DNA of 64,000 bases from Frateuria_A sp035944355 (GTDB lineage: Bacteria; Pseudomonadota; Gammaproteobacteria; Xanthomonadales; Rhodanobacteraceae). The notes beneath the pieces were generated by a model. The model made no database searches. It was not told the DNA's origin and worked only from the letters and a program-made list of their open reading frames with translations. The translations under genes were made by a program, and so were the position numbers. Below, piece after piece: positions 1 to 8,346 of this stretch (position 1 is its first letter; the number at the start of each line of letters is the position of its first letter). Where the stretch lies: contig NZ_DASZBH010000016.1 in the NCBI RefSeq assembly GCF_035944355.1, forward strand, positions 1 through 64,000. Reading direction: 5' to 3'.

Positions 1-90
1 AGCGTTGAACCCAACCGTAAACGTCAAGCTTTTAATTTGACTCTTAGGTTGGACGCTTGCATTGGTTGGACAGTCATCCAGCCACCGCAA

Positions 91-158
91 GGCGCCCACA
101 CAAGTCACCTGCGCACACTGTCAAAGATCAATCACTTGCGATCTGTTCTTCAGATCGC
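91..158 (-). promoter_or_regulatory. rRNA operon antitermination leader (boxB-like, boxA, boxC)
   Basis: Read on the minus strand, the transcript first forms an 8-bp hairpin (GCGATCTG/CAGATCGC with an AAGAA loop, 138-158). A boxA-like TGATCTTTGACAG follows (118-130), then a boxC-like GTGTGGGC (94-101). The same order and wording occur in gammaproteobacterial 16S leaders, where boxA recruits the NusB-NusE antitermination complex. The remaining leader runs off the left edge, so the 16S gene should start a short distance beyond position 1. The 16S gene itself is inferred, not seen. Confidence 0.8.
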
Positions 159-189
159 CCCGAGACCTTTCGTCCCGGGTGAGCCGCCC

Positions 190-217
190 ATTCTACATCC
201 CTTTCTCTGCCCGTCAA
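190..217 (-). promoter_or_regulatory. Strong sigma-70 promoter of the rRNA operon
   Basis: On the minus strand TTGACG (212-217) is separated by 16 bp from TAGAAT (190-195). A GC-rich discriminator (GGGCGG) follows, the kind seen at stringently controlled rRNA promoters. A short T/A-rich stretch upstream (229-240) could serve as an UP element. It lies directly before the boxB/boxA leader, so it should drive rRNA synthesis. Confidence 0.8.
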
Positions 218-283
218 CACCTTCGTGAGGATGTTTTCTACCGAGGGAGACGTCAGCCAAAGGGGGAGTGGACGACGGGCCGC

Positions 284-322
284 GAATAATAAAGACGGCG
301 TCTGCCGAAGGCAAGCGGACGC
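284..322 (-). terminator. Probable rho-independent terminator of tyrS
   Basis: On the minus strand a hairpin with GCGTC/GACGC and TGCC/GGCA arms (298-322, small asymmetric bulge) is followed by a T-rich tail (CTTTATTATT). It sits just after the tyrS stop and before the rRNA promoter, which would separate the two transcripts. Confidence 0.55.
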
Positions 323-336
323 AACCTTTTCTGTGC

Positions 337-1548
337 TCAGCCGGCCACCAGCCTCACTCGCGCGAAGTTGCGCTTGCCGATCTGCAACACGCCTTCGAAG
401 CCCGCGCCGAACGTGCGCAAGGCGTCCTCGACCACCTCGCCGTCGATACGCACCGCGCGCTCCTTGAGCTTGCGGTTCGCTTCCGAGTTGCTGCCGGCGA
501 GCCCCGCGGCCGTGAGCAGCGCCGGCAGACGCAGGCCCTCCGCACTTACGGCGATATCGTTGCAGGGCAACAGCGAGGTGTCGCCTTCGCCACGCACCAC
601 GGCATGCCATCCGGCGATGGCCTGCTCGGCTGCAGCTGCATCGTGGAAGCGGGCCGCCAGTTCGCGCGCCAGGCGCAGCTTGGCGTCGCGCGGATTGAGT
701 GCGCCGGCCGCGACCTCGTGCTTCATGCGCTCGAGTTCTTGCAGCGACACTTCGAAGCTGAGCAGCTCGAACCAGCGCCACATCAGCGCGTCGCCGATCT
801 TCATCGTCTTGGTGACGATGTCGATGGCCGGCTCATCGATGCCAATGTAGTTGCCCAGCGACTTGGACATCTTGTGCACGCCGTCCAGGCCCTCGAGCAG
901 CGGCATGGTCAGCACGATCTGTGGCGGCTGTCCGTGGTGCTCCTGCAGGGCGCGCCCCATCAGCAGGTTGAATTTCTGGTCGGTGCCGCCGAGCTCGACG
1001 TCGGCCTTCAGCGCCACCGAGTCGTAACCCTGAACCAGCGGATACAGGAACTCATGGATGGCGATGGGCTGCTGCGCGGCGTAGCGCTTGGCGAAATCGT
1101 CGCGCTCGAGCATGCGCGCGACGGTGTGCTGCGCGGCCAGCTTGATCATGTCGGCCGCGGACATCTTGCCGAACCATTCGTTGTTGAAGCGCACCTCGGT
1201 ACGCTCGCGATCGAGCACCTTGTAGACCTGGCTCGCATAGGTCTGGGCGTTCTTCAGCACGTCCTCGCGGCTGAGCGGCTTGCGGGTGACGTTCTTGCCG
1301 GTGGGGTCGCCGATCATTCCGGTGAAGTCGCCGATCAGGAAGATCACCTGGTGCCCCAGGTCCTGGAACTGGCGCATCTTGTTGAGCAACACCGTATGGC
1401 CCAAGTGCAGGTCCGGCGCGGTGGGGTCGAAGCCGGCCTTGATACGCAGCGGCCGGCCGGTCTTCAGGCGCTCGCTCAGCTCCTCCTGCTTGATGATCTC
1501 GTCGGCACCGCGGGCAATCGTCGCCAGCGCCTGCTCAAGCTCGTTCAT
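337..1548 (-). CDS. tyrS: Tyrosyl-tRNA synthetase
   Basis: Cytoplasmic class I aminoacyl-tRNA synthetase that charges tRNA-Tyr with tyrosine using ATP. The 404-residue protein shows the HIGH signature as HLGH at residues 48-51, a KMSKS loop at 226-230, the tyrosine-pocket region around GGTDQKFN (188-195), and a C-terminal S4-type RNA-binding segment ending near AVRIDGEVVEDAL. I chose the ATG at 1548 because AGAGGA lies seven bases upstream; a longer frame to 1566 would add six residues without a good ribosome site. Only this gene separates the M23 peptidase gene from the rRNA promoter, and tyrS next to an rRNA operon is familiar from Xanthomonadaceae. Confidence 0.97.
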   Translation of the reverse strand: MNELEQALATIARGADEIIKQEELSERLKTGRPLRIKAGFDPTAPDLHLGHTVLLNKMRQFQDLGHQVIFLIGDFTGMIGDPTGKNVTRKPLSREDVLKNAQTYASQVYKVLDRERTEVRFNNEWFGKMSAADMIKLAAQHTVARMLERDDFAKRYAAQQPIAIHEFLYPLVQGYDSVALKADVELGGTDQKFNLLMGRALQEHHGQPPQIVLTMPLLEGLDGVHKMSKSLGNYIGIDEPAIDIVTKTMKIGDALMWRWFELLSFEVSLQELERMKHEVAAGALNPRDAKLRLARELAARFHDAAAAEQAIAGWHAVVRGEGDTSLLPCNDIAVSAEGLRLPALLTAAGLAGSNSEANRKLKERAVRIDGEVVEDALRTFGAGFEGVLQIGKRNFARVRLVAG

Positions 1549-1610
1549 GGTGTCCTCTATCCACATCGGTTCGACGGCGGCAACGGGCCGCCGTTCACAA
1601 AATGGCGTTA

Positions 1611-1639
1611 ATTGTGCGTTAATCAGAAAACCAGCGCAA
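1611..1639 (-). promoter_or_regulatory. Candidate tyrS promoter
   Basis: Minus strand TTGCGC (1634-1639), 17-bp spacer, CACAAT (1611-1616). It lies about 60 bp upstream of the tyrS start in a locally AT-richer patch. Matching is four of six in each hexamer, so this is a prediction only. In the opposite direction TTGACG (1659-1664) may belong to a promoter for the M23 gene, but its -10 is poor. Confidence 0.4.
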
Positions 1640-1725
1640 ATCCTTGAAAGGAAAGGCGTTGACGCCCTTTATACGCGGCCGCTAAGGTACGACGCCTGAG
1701 TACTTTGTAGCGCGGGGCAACGAGC

Positions 1726-3168
1726 ATGGGTGAGGGCGAGCAGATCGCGCGGGCGGCGCGCAAGCAGGCTATCCGCCGCAAGGCGCAGCGCCGCCACATG
1801 CACTTTTACGAACGCTGCTCGCATTGGTCCTTCAGTCGTCACGGCGAAGCCGAGCCCATCAACTGGCATCGCGAGCGCTGGGTGCTGGCCGGCACGGCGC
1901 TGCTGCTGACCGCGCTGTCCGGTATCTTCCTGCCCGCCTGGGCCAGCGCGATGCGGCCCACGCCCGAACCGGCCGTGCATACGCTGCTTCCGCTCACCCT
2001 GCCCAAGGCAGACGTCACGACCTCGGCCGCCCCGGCGATGGAAGACTGGCGGGTGGTGCAGGTGCAACCTGGCCAGACGCTGTCGGACATCTTCAAGGAT
2101 CAGGGCCTGAGCCTCACTGACCTGCAGCGCGTGATGGATGCGGCCGGCTCGGCCAGGAGCGCGTTCCACAATATCCGTCCGCACCAGGAGTTCGACTTCC
2201 TGCTGGGCGGGGACGGTAGCCTGCAGGGCATCCGCTTCGACAAGGACGACGCCAACCGCGCGGTCGTGCGCTTCAATGGCGAGCACTCCACGCTGGCGGT
2301 TCAACCGCGCGCGATGGAAACCCGCGAACACGTGGCGCACGGCGCCATCACCAGCTCGCTGTATGCAGCAGCGGCAAAGGCCGGCATGAGCCAGGCGATG
2401 GTCGGCAAGCTCGCCGACCTGTTCAAGTACGACATCGATTTCGTGCAGGATCTGCGCGAAGGCGACAGCTTCACGGTGATCTACGACGACGTCTACCGCG
2501 ACGGCAGTTACTACGCCGAGGGCGACATCGTCGCCGCCGAGTTCGTCAACCAGGGGCGCCGCTACACGGCCTACCGCTACAAGAAGGACGACGGGCACTA
2601 CGGCTGGTTCAGCGAGGACGGTCGCCCGATCCAGAAGTCGTTCCTGCGCATCCCGGTGGACTTCACCCGCATCTCCTCGACCTTCAGCGCCGCGCGCTTC
2701 CATCCGATTCTCGGCCGCATGCGCGCGCACAAGGGCGTCGATTACGCCGCGCCCACCGGTACTCCGATCCACGCCGCGGGCGATGGCGTGATCAAGTTCA
2801 AGGGCTGGATGAACGGCTACGGCAATTTCGTGGTGATCCAGCACAACGGCAGCATCAGCACCGCCTATGGCCACATGTCGCGCTTCGCCAACGAGCGCGT
2901 GGGCCAGCACGTCAGTCAGGGCCAGGTGATCGGCTACGTCGGCATGACCGGCCTGGCCACCGGGCCGCACCTGCACTACGAGTTCCGCGTGAACGGCACG
3001 CAACGCGATCCGCAGACGGTCACCCTGCCCAAGCCGCAACCCCTGCCGGCCGCGCAGCTGGCGCGCTTCGAGAGCCAGGTCGTGCGCCCGCAGCTGGCGC
3101 GCCTGAAGGCCATGGACGCCAGCATCAAGCTCGCCCAGCTCGGTTCGACGACGCGCAACGACGACTGA
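1726..3168 (+). CDS. M23 family peptidoglycan metallopeptidase with OapA/LysM-like domain
   Basis: Likely a murein endopeptidase anchored in the inner membrane with its catalytic part in the periplasm. The basic N-terminus (residues 1-48) is followed by one membrane segment (about 50-72), an OapA/LysM-like domain (about 105-150), and a C-terminal M23 (lysostaphin-type) domain. The zinc ligands are visible as HKGVD (H335, D339) and HLH (H415, H417), so it should be catalytically competent, unlike EnvC/NlpD-type activators. The layout resembles E. coli MepM. The gene is followed 11 bp later by anmK, which recycles cell-wall sugars, so the pair probably forms an operon. The start at 1726 is not certain; an ATG at 1798 is an alternative. 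Confidence 0.9.
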   Translation: MGEGEQIARAARKQAIRRKAQRRHMHFYERCSHWSFSRHGEAEPINWHRERWVLAGTALLLTALSGIFLPAWASAMRPTPEPAVHTLLPLTLPKADVTTSAAPAMEDWRVVQVQPGQTLSDIFKDQGLSLTDLQRVMDAAGSARSAFHNIRPHQEFDFLLGGDGSLQGIRFDKDDANRAVVRFNGEHSTLAVQPRAMETREHVAHGAITSSLYAAAAKAGMSQAMVGKLADLFKYDIDFVQDLREGDSFTVIYDDVYRDGSYYAEGDIVAAEFVNQGRRYTAYRYKKDDGHYGWFSEDGRPIQKSFLRIPVDFTRISSTFSAARFHPILGRMRAHKGVDYAAPTGTPIHAAGDGVIKFKGWMNGYGNFVVIQHNGSISTAYGHMSRFANERVGQHVSQGQVIGYVGMTGLATGPHLHYEFRVNGTQRDPQTVTLPKPQPLPAAQLARFESQVVRPQLARLKAMDASIKLAQLGSTTRNDD

Positions 3169-3179
3169 CGGCCAGCGCC

Positions 3180-4307
3180 TTGCGTCATGACGATGCCTCG
3201 GCCCTCTATCTGGGCCTGATTTCCGGCACCAGCGCCGATGGCATCGACGCGGCCCTGGTTTCCTTCGAGCAGGGCATGCCGCGGCTGGTCGCGGCGCTCA
3301 CGCACCCGTGGCCGGATGCATTGCGCGAACGAGTGCTCGCCGTCGCGCAGGATCTGGTGGCCTTCGACCTGGATGCCTATGGCCGGCTGGACGTTGCCGT
3401 CGGCCGCCACTTCGCCAGCGCCGCCCAAACCCTGCTCCAAGCCAGCGGCACGATGGCGTCGCAGGTGCGGGCCATCGGCTCGCACGGGCAAACCGTGCGG
3501 CATCGGCCTGGCGGCGAGGCGCCGTTCACCCTGCAACTGGGCGACCCGACGGTCATCGCCGAGCAGTGCGGCATCGACGTGGTGGCCGATTTCCGCCGCG
3601 CAGACGTGGCCGCCGGCGGCCAGGGCGCGCCGCTGCTGCCTGCCGTCCACGCCATGCTGCTCGGCCAGCCCGGGCGCACCCGCGTCGTGCTGAACCTGGG
3701 CGGCATCGCCAACATCACCGTGCTGGATGCCGGCGGCCAGGTGCTCGGCTTCGACACCGGACCGGCCAACGGCCTGATGGATGCCTGGTGCCTGCAACAC
3801 CGCGGCGAGCCGTTCGATCGCGACGGCGCCTTCGCGGCCGCAGGCCGGGTCGATACGGCCTTGCTCGAGGCGTTGCTGGCCGATTCCTATTTCGCGCTCA
3901 GCCCGCCCAAGAGCACCGGCCGCGAGCACTTCCATCTTGCGTGGCTATTGCGTCAGCCGCGCGTGGCGACGCTGGCGCCGGCCGACGTCCAGGCCACCCT
4001 GCTGGAGCTGACGGCCTGCAGCGTGGCCGACGCGATCCGCACCCATGCGCCCGCTGCAGGCGATGTGCTGGCGTGCGGCGGCGGCGTGCACAATCCACGG
4101 CTGATGGAGCGGCTGGCTAGGTATCTCGAACCCAGCCGGCTGGCCAGCACCGCAACCTGCGGCATTGATCCGGACCACCTGGAGGCCACCGCGTTCGCTT
4201 GGCTCGCCCGCCAGCGCATCCTGGGCCTGCCAGGCAACCTGCCTACGGTGACCGGCGCGCGGGGTCGACGCGTGCTGGGCGCGCTCTATCTGGCGCCCCG
4301 GGAATGA
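3180..4307 (+). CDS. anmK: Anhydro-N-acetylmuramic acid kinase
   Basis: Cytoplasmic enzyme that hydrolyses and phosphorylates 1,6-anhydroMurNAc to MurNAc-6-phosphate in peptidoglycan recycling. The 375-residue length fits the family. The N-terminal ATP-binding signature GTSADGID, the NLGGIANIT and GFDTGPAN motifs, and a C-terminal ACGGGVHNP motif are all present. The only sensible start is a TTG at 3180, 11 bp after the M23 gene stop; the family signature begins about 13 residues later, so no upstream start is needed. Its position behind a murein peptidase and close to ampG makes a local set for cell-wall turnover and recycling. Confidence 0.95.
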   Translation: MRHDDASALYLGLISGTSADGIDAALVSFEQGMPRLVAALTHPWPDALRERVLAVAQDLVAFDLDAYGRLDVAVGRHFASAAQTLLQASGTMASQVRAIGSHGQTVRHRPGGEAPFTLQLGDPTVIAEQCGIDVVADFRRADVAAGGQGAPLLPAVHAMLLGQPGRTRVVLNLGGIANITVLDAGGQVLGFDTGPANGLMDAWCLQHRGEPFDRDGAFAAAGRVDTALLEALLADSYFALSPPKSTGREHFHLAWLLRQPRVATLAPADVQATLLELTACSVADAIRTHAPAAGDVLACGGGVHNPRLMERLARYLEPSRLASTATCGIDPDHLEATAFAWLARQRILGLPGNLPTVTGARGRRVLGALYLAPRE

Positions 4308-4328
4308 CCGGACGGATGTAGCCTGTGG

Positions 4329-4622
4329 CTAGCCCAGCGTGGACGCGTTGGCAGGCGCCAGCTGCGTGGGCCGCGTGAGGGAGAGCGCCTGCAGCGCCTC
4401 CTGGAAAACCGCCTTCTCGGCCAAGTCCCACTGCCCGCCCAGCACCAGGCTGTTCGGATCGAACAGCGTCTCGCTGGAGATCTGCCCTGCGGAGCTCAAG
4501 CCCAGGCCATGGCGCAAGGCGTGCAGTACGACGTCATTGATCGACCAATGACGATCCTTCGCGAGCGTCTTGATGCGCTCGGCCATCATGCTGTCGATAT
4601 GGCGTATGACGAGATCCGGCAC
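4329..4622 (-). CDS. Small ribbon-helix-helix-like protein
   Basis: A 97-residue protein of unknown target. The N-terminal 35-40 residues (LVIRHIDSMMAERIKTLAKD, then a SINDVVLHAL helix) read like an Arc/FitA-type ribbon-helix-helix DNA-binding fold: a short strand followed by two helices. The C-terminal half has no recognisable domain. I chose a GTG start at 4622 because GGAG sits seven bases upstream and the fold begins immediately; an open frame continues upstream but looks unlike protein. It stands convergent to anmK and upstream of nothing in its own direction. Such domains often belong to antitoxins, but no toxin gene is adjacent, so a small transcription factor is equally possible. Confidence 0.6.
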   Translation of the reverse strand: MPDLVIRHIDSMMAERIKTLAKDRHWSINDVVLHALRHGLGLSSAGQISSETLFDPNSLVLGGQWDLAEKAVFQEALQALSLTRPTQLAPANASTLG

Positions 4623-4745
4623 GTGCGTCGCTCCGTGTCGTGCATGCCAGGTGGCGAGGCATGGTGGCACAGAACCCGCGGCTTTGCAGTAGGCCGGGCG
4701 GCCAGTTCCGCCAAGACACGCATGAGCCGGCAAAACGGGGCGGGG

Positions 4746-6044
4746 CTAGGTGCCGGTCTGCTCGGTCGCACGCATGCGCCGCCACAGCAACGCGTAGAGC
4801 AGCATGGCCGGGATCAGCGCCACTACGGTAAGCGCGAAATACCCTGCGTAGCCGGCGGCCGTGGCGATGCCGCCGGCAAAAAAACCCAGGAGCTTGCCCG
4901 GCAGGTTCACCAGCGAGCTCAGCAGCGCATATTGGGTGGCGGTGTGCTGGCGATTGACCAGCATCGACAGGAACGCCACCGCTGGCGGGCCCAGCATGCC
5001 CAGGGTGAGGTTCTCCGCGGAAATCACCAGGGTCAACACCGCGACGTTGCCTGGATGCGGGATCAGCGTCAGGTAAAGCAGGTTGCTGCAGCCGCAGAGC
5101 ACCGCCGTTGCGCCCAGCGAACGCCACGCACCCCAACGGGCCACCGCCGCGCCGCCGATGAATACGCCGACGATGCCGATCCAGACACCGTAGATCTTGG
5201 TGATCGCGCCTATCTCGGTCTTGGAGAACTGCATGTCCCGGTAGAACGGGCTCATGATGCCGCCGATCGTCGCCTGCTCAGGAATCTTGAACAGCAGGAT
5301 GAACAAAAGGATCACGCCCGCCGCCGGCGCACCATAGCGGCGGAAGAAATCGGCGAACGGGTCGAGCACGCTCTCGCGCATGGCCGCGCGCCAGCTCGCC
5401 GGCCGTGCGCGCAGCACGTCCGGCTCACGCGCGAGCAGGGTGGTTGCCAAGGGAACGGCCATGGCGGCGGCCATGACCAGGTAGACCACGCGCCAGGGCA
5501 GGTGATCGGCCAGGATCAGCGCCACCGCGCCGGCCAGCAACAAGCCGATGCGATAGCCGAGCGCATAGGTGGCCACCAGCGCGCCCTGCGCTTCCACCGG
5601 CGCGATCTCGATGCGGTAGGCGTCGATCGCCACGTCCTGGGTGGCGCCGAAGAACGCCACCAGCAGCGTGGCGGCCACGAACGGCACCAGTTGCGCGGGC
5701 GTCAGCAACGCCATCGCCAGCAAGCCGGCGGCCACGCAGAGCTGGGCAAACAGCAGCCAGCCACGACGCTGACCCAGGCGTGCGAAACCCGGCAGCCGCC
5801 AGTGATCCAGCAACGGCGCCCACAGGAACTTGAAGGCGTAGGTCATGCCGGCGCTCGCGATCATGGTGATGTCGGCCAGCTTGATGCCGTTCTCCTTCAG
5901 CCAGTACGCCAGCGTGCCGGCGACCAGCAGGAAGGGCAGGCCCGAGGAAAAGCCCAGCAACGCCATTGTGCCCGCCGCCGGTTGCGCGAATGCGCGCCAG
6001 ATCGATGGCTTGGGCGGCGCCGGGGCGCCCGGGTCAGTCGGCAT
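4746..6044 (-). CDS. ampG: AmpG-type muropeptide permease (MFS)
   Basis: Inner-membrane major-facilitator transporter of 432 residues that should import GlcNAc-1,6-anhydroMurNAc peptides into the cytoplasm. Features of the AmpG branch are the GFSSGLPFLL first helix, the KFLWAPLLD loop after helix 2, and FFGATQDVAIDAYRIE in helix 4. About twelve hydrophobic segments follow one another. The first codons overlap the last 11 bases of xth, so the two are probably co-transcribed. With anmK and the M23 peptidase nearby, the context supports wall recycling. AmpG also sets induction of AmpC-type beta-lactamases in other bacteria; no ampR/ampC pair is seen here. Confidence 0.9.
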   Translation of the reverse strand: MPTDPGAPAPPKPSIWRAFAQPAAGTMALLGFSSGLPFLLVAGTLAYWLKENGIKLADITMIASAGMTYAFKFLWAPLLDHWRLPGFARLGQRRGWLLFAQLCVAAGLLAMALLTPAQLVPFVAATLLVAFFGATQDVAIDAYRIEIAPVEAQGALVATYALGYRIGLLLAGAVALILADHLPWRVVYLVMAAAMAVPLATTLLAREPDVLRARPASWRAAMRESVLDPFADFFRRYGAPAAGVILLFILLFKIPEQATIGGIMSPFYRDMQFSKTEIGAITKIYGVWIGIVGVFIGGAAVARWGAWRSLGATAVLCGCSNLLYLTLIPHPGNVAVLTLVISAENLTLGMLGPPAVAFLSMLVNRQHTATQYALLSSLVNLPGKLLGFFAGGIATAAGYAGYFALTVVALIPAMLLYALLWRRMRATEQTGT

Positions 6045-6804
6045 AGTCGACCGTGTAGGGCGCGTGGTCGGAGAACCGCTGCTCGCGATAGACCGAGCAG
6101 CCGCGCATGCGCTCGCGCAAGCCGGGCGTGCAGACCTGGTAGTCGATGCGCCACCCCACGTTGTTCTCGCGCGCGCGGCCGCGGTTGGACCACCAGGTGT
6201 ACTCGACCGCCTCGGGCTTGATCGCGCGGAAAGAGTCGACCCAGCCGCGGCTGTGGAACAGCAGGTCCAGCCAGGCGCGCTCCTGCGGCAGGCAGCCGGA
6301 GTTCTTCTGGTTGGAGGTCCAGTTCTTGATGTCGTTCCTGGTATGGACGATGTTCCAGTCGCCGCAGATCACGTAGTCGCGGCCGCTGTTGAGCCATTGA
6401 TCGAAGATGGGCGTAAGGAAGTCCATCGCCTTGAACTTGAACTGCTGGCGCTCCTCTCCGGAGGAGCCCGACGGCACGTAGAGCGAAACCACGGAGAGGT
6501 TGCCGAAGCGCGCCTCGATGTAGCGCCCCTCGCAATCGAAGGGCTCCCAGCCCAATTCCGTGAGCACCGCGTCCGGTTCGCGGCGCGCGTAGATCGCCAC
6601 GCCGCTGTAGCCCTTCTTGCAGGTCGCGTCGCGGTAGAAGCAGTGATGGCCGTCGGGACGGAACATCGCGTCGCCGAGCTGGTCCTCCTGCGCCTTGGTT
6701 TCCTGCAGGCAGACCACGTCGGCCTGCTGCGTGCGCAGCCAGTCGAAGACGCCCTTGCTGGCGGCCGAGCGGATGCCGTTGGCGTTGAGGGTTATGATTC
6801 TCAT
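6034..6804 (-). CDS. xth: Exodeoxyribonuclease III
   Basis: A 256-residue AP endonuclease/3'-5' exonuclease of the ExoIII branch for base-excision repair. Visible are the opening MRIITLNANGIRSA strand, the metal-binding Glu in CLQETKAQ, the GDWNIVH catalytic Asp/Asn pair, and the C-terminal FSDHAPYTVDY motif with the general-base His. The start at 6804 begins exactly at the conserved first strand; an upstream extension of 30 residues has no family character. It diverges from pyrE, and the pyrE-exonuclease neighbour pair is also found in pseudomonads. Downstream it overlaps ampG. Confidence 0.95.
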   Translation of the reverse strand: MRIITLNANGIRSAASKGVFDWLRTQQADVVCLQETKAQEDQLGDAMFRPDGHHCFYRDATCKKGYSGVAIYARREPDAVLTELGWEPFDCEGRYIEARFGNLSVVSLYVPSGSSGEERQQFKFKAMDFLTPIFDQWLNSGRDYVICGDWNIVHTRNDIKNWTSNQKNSGCLPQERAWLDLLFHSRGWVDSFRAIKPEAVEYTWWSNRGRARENNVGWRIDYQVCTPGLRERMRGCSVYREQRFSDHAPYTVDYAD

Positions 6805-6867
6805 GCGGTGCGGCTCGTCGTGCGGGAAGCGATGGATAATAGCCACAAGCGCCCTCCGGCCGTCGAC

Positions 6868-7527
6868 ATGGAAACCCCCGTGCAACCCCATCAACGCGAC
6901 TTCATCGAACTGGCCCTTTCACGCGACGTGCTGCGCTTTGGGGAATTCACCCTCAAGTCCGGCCGGCACAGCCCGTATTTCTTCAACCTCGGCAGGATCG
7001 ACTCCGGCGCCGCGCTGGCGCGGCTGGGCGAGGCCTACGCCGAGGCGCTGGTGCGCTCGCAATTGCCCGTGGACATGCTCTTCGGTCCCGCCTACAAGGG
7101 CATCGCCTTGGCGGCGGCCGCCGCCATCGCGCTGGCCACGCGGCACGGCCGAGACCTGCCGTGGGCGTACAACCGCAAGGAAGCGAAGGACCACGGCGAG
7201 GGTGGCGTGCTGGTCGGAGCGCCGCTCAAGGGCCGCGTGCTGATCGTCGACGACGTGATGACCGCCGGCACCGCCGTGCGCGAGTCGCTCGCGCTGATTC
7301 GCGCCCAGGGCGCCACGCCGGCTGGCGTGCTGATCGCGCTCGATCGCCAGGAACGCGGCCAGGGCGAACTCTCCGCCGCACAAGAGGTGGCGCGCGACCA
7401 CGGCATTCCGGTGGTCGCGATCACGGGCCTGGACGACGTGCTCGCCTATGCCGGCGAGCGGCCGGAGCTGGCGGCCGAGCACGCCCGCCTGCTCGATTAC
7501 CGATCCCGCTACGGCGTGGACGCGTAA
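6868..7527 (+). CDS. pyrE: Orotate phosphoribosyltransferase
   Basis: Transfers ribose phosphate from PRPP to orotate to give OMP, the fifth step of UMP synthesis. The 219-residue protein matches the short bacterial form. The FTLKSGRHSPYFFN substrate loop is at residues 28-41, FGPAYKGI follows, and the PRPP signature VLIVDDVMTAGTA is about residues 124-136. The ATG at 6868 is chosen because the family N-terminus (QRDFIELAL) starts soon after. It is divergent from xth with only 63 bp between starts, so both promoters must lie in that short gap. Confidence 0.96.
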   Translation: METPVQPHQRDFIELALSRDVLRFGEFTLKSGRHSPYFFNLGRIDSGAALARLGEAYAEALVRSQLPVDMLFGPAYKGIALAAAAAIALATRHGRDLPWAYNRKEAKDHGEGGVLVGAPLKGRVLIVDDVMTAGTAVRESLALIRAQGATPAGVLIALDRQERGQGELSAAQEVARDHGIPVVAITGLDDVLAYAGERPELAAEHARLLDYRSRYGVDA

Positions 7528-7586
7528 GCGCAGGCTGCCGTGGGGCGACCGGCGTCACACGCCCGGCCGCGGCCTTCATCCACGCT

Positions 7587-7615
7587 TTAGGCGGCATCGG
7601 CACGATGGCTATACT
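7587..7615 (+). promoter_or_regulatory. Candidate promoter of the DUF4124 gene
   Basis: TTAGGC (7587-7592), 17-bp spacer, TATACT (7610-7615). The -10 is good and the -35 weak. Initiation near 7622 would leave a short leader carrying the strong AGGAGGGG ribosome site just before the ATG at 7637. Confidence 0.45.
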
Positions 7616-7636
7616 GGCCGCCAGGAGGGGTTACCC

Positions 7637-8272
7637 ATGCGCAAGTTCGTTTACGCCGCCGCCATCGGCCTGGCGACGGTCCTGACCGCCCACGCCCAGG
7701 GCGCAGGCGTCCGCTACCACTGGCGCGACGGTCAGGGCCTCTCGCACTACAGCGACAGCCTCACTGCGGATGCGATGAAGTACGGCTACGACCTGGTCAA
7801 TGACCAGGGCATGGTGGTGCGCCACGTCGAACGCCAGCTCAGCCCAGAGGAGCGCGCCGCGGCCGACAAGGTGACCGCCGAGCAGGCCGCCCGGACGCGT
7901 GAGGAAGACGCGCGCAAGCGCGCCGACCTGCAGATGCTCAACGCCTACGGCGACGAGGCGGCGCTGCGGCAGGCGCAGCAGGAAGCAATCGATTCCATCG
8001 ACCAGCAGATCAGCACCACCCGCATCAACCTGCGCAGCCAGGAGAAGACCCTGGCCGACCTGCTCGGCCGTGCGGCCGAACTGGAGCGCGCCAAGAAGCC
8101 GGTGCCCAAGTACCTCACCGACAGCATCAGTGAGCAGCGCAACGTGGTGGCCAGCCAGCACGCCACGCTGGAGCGCCAGCAGGACCGCCGCGACGACGCC
8201 CAGAAGACGGCTGCGCAGCAGCTGGACCACTACCGCGCGCTGAAGAAGGCGCAGGAAGAACAGCGGCCTTAG
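7637..8272 (+). CDS. Secreted DUF4124 protein with coiled coil
   Basis: A 211-residue exported protein of unknown role. A signal peptide (residues 1-20, ending AHA) is followed by a DUF4124 module (about 24-40, YHWRDGQGLSHYSD). A long charged, glutamine-rich helical stretch fills about 60-210 and should form a coiled coil. DUF4124 proteins are common periplasmic or envelope proteins of Xanthomonadales, without assigned biochemical activity. The start is supported by AGGAGGGG nine bases upstream. It stands alone, with a convergent hairpin between it and algC. Confidence 0.85.
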   Translation: MRKFVYAAAIGLATVLTAHAQGAGVRYHWRDGQGLSHYSDSLTADAMKYGYDLVNDQGMVVRHVERQLSPEERAAADKVTAEQAARTREEDARKRADLQMLNAYGDEAALRQAQQEAIDSIDQQISTTRINLRSQEKTLADLLGRAAELERAKKPVPKYLTDSISEQRNVVASQHATLERQQDRRDDAQKTAAQQLDHYRALKKAQEEQRP

Positions 8273-8316
8273 CTAGCGCAACGCAAGGAGGCTGGCCCAC
8301 CTTGCGATGGCTGCAC

Positions 8317-8336
8317 GGGGCGGCTTCAGCCGCCCC
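8317..8336. terminator. Hairpin between convergent genes
   Basis: Perfect 8-bp stem GGGGCGGC/GCCGCCCC with a TTCA loop. It lies between the stops of the DUF4124 gene and algC and could end transcription from both sides. It lacks a clear T-run, so its strength is uncertain. Confidence 0.5.
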
Positions 8337-8346
8337 GCCGGGTCAC

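Noticed and set aside
268..1611. Long open frame on the plus strand opposite tyrS
   Set aside because: Low-complexity, Leu/Val/Arg/His-rich translation antisense to a certain gene; a by-product of the high G/C at third positions.
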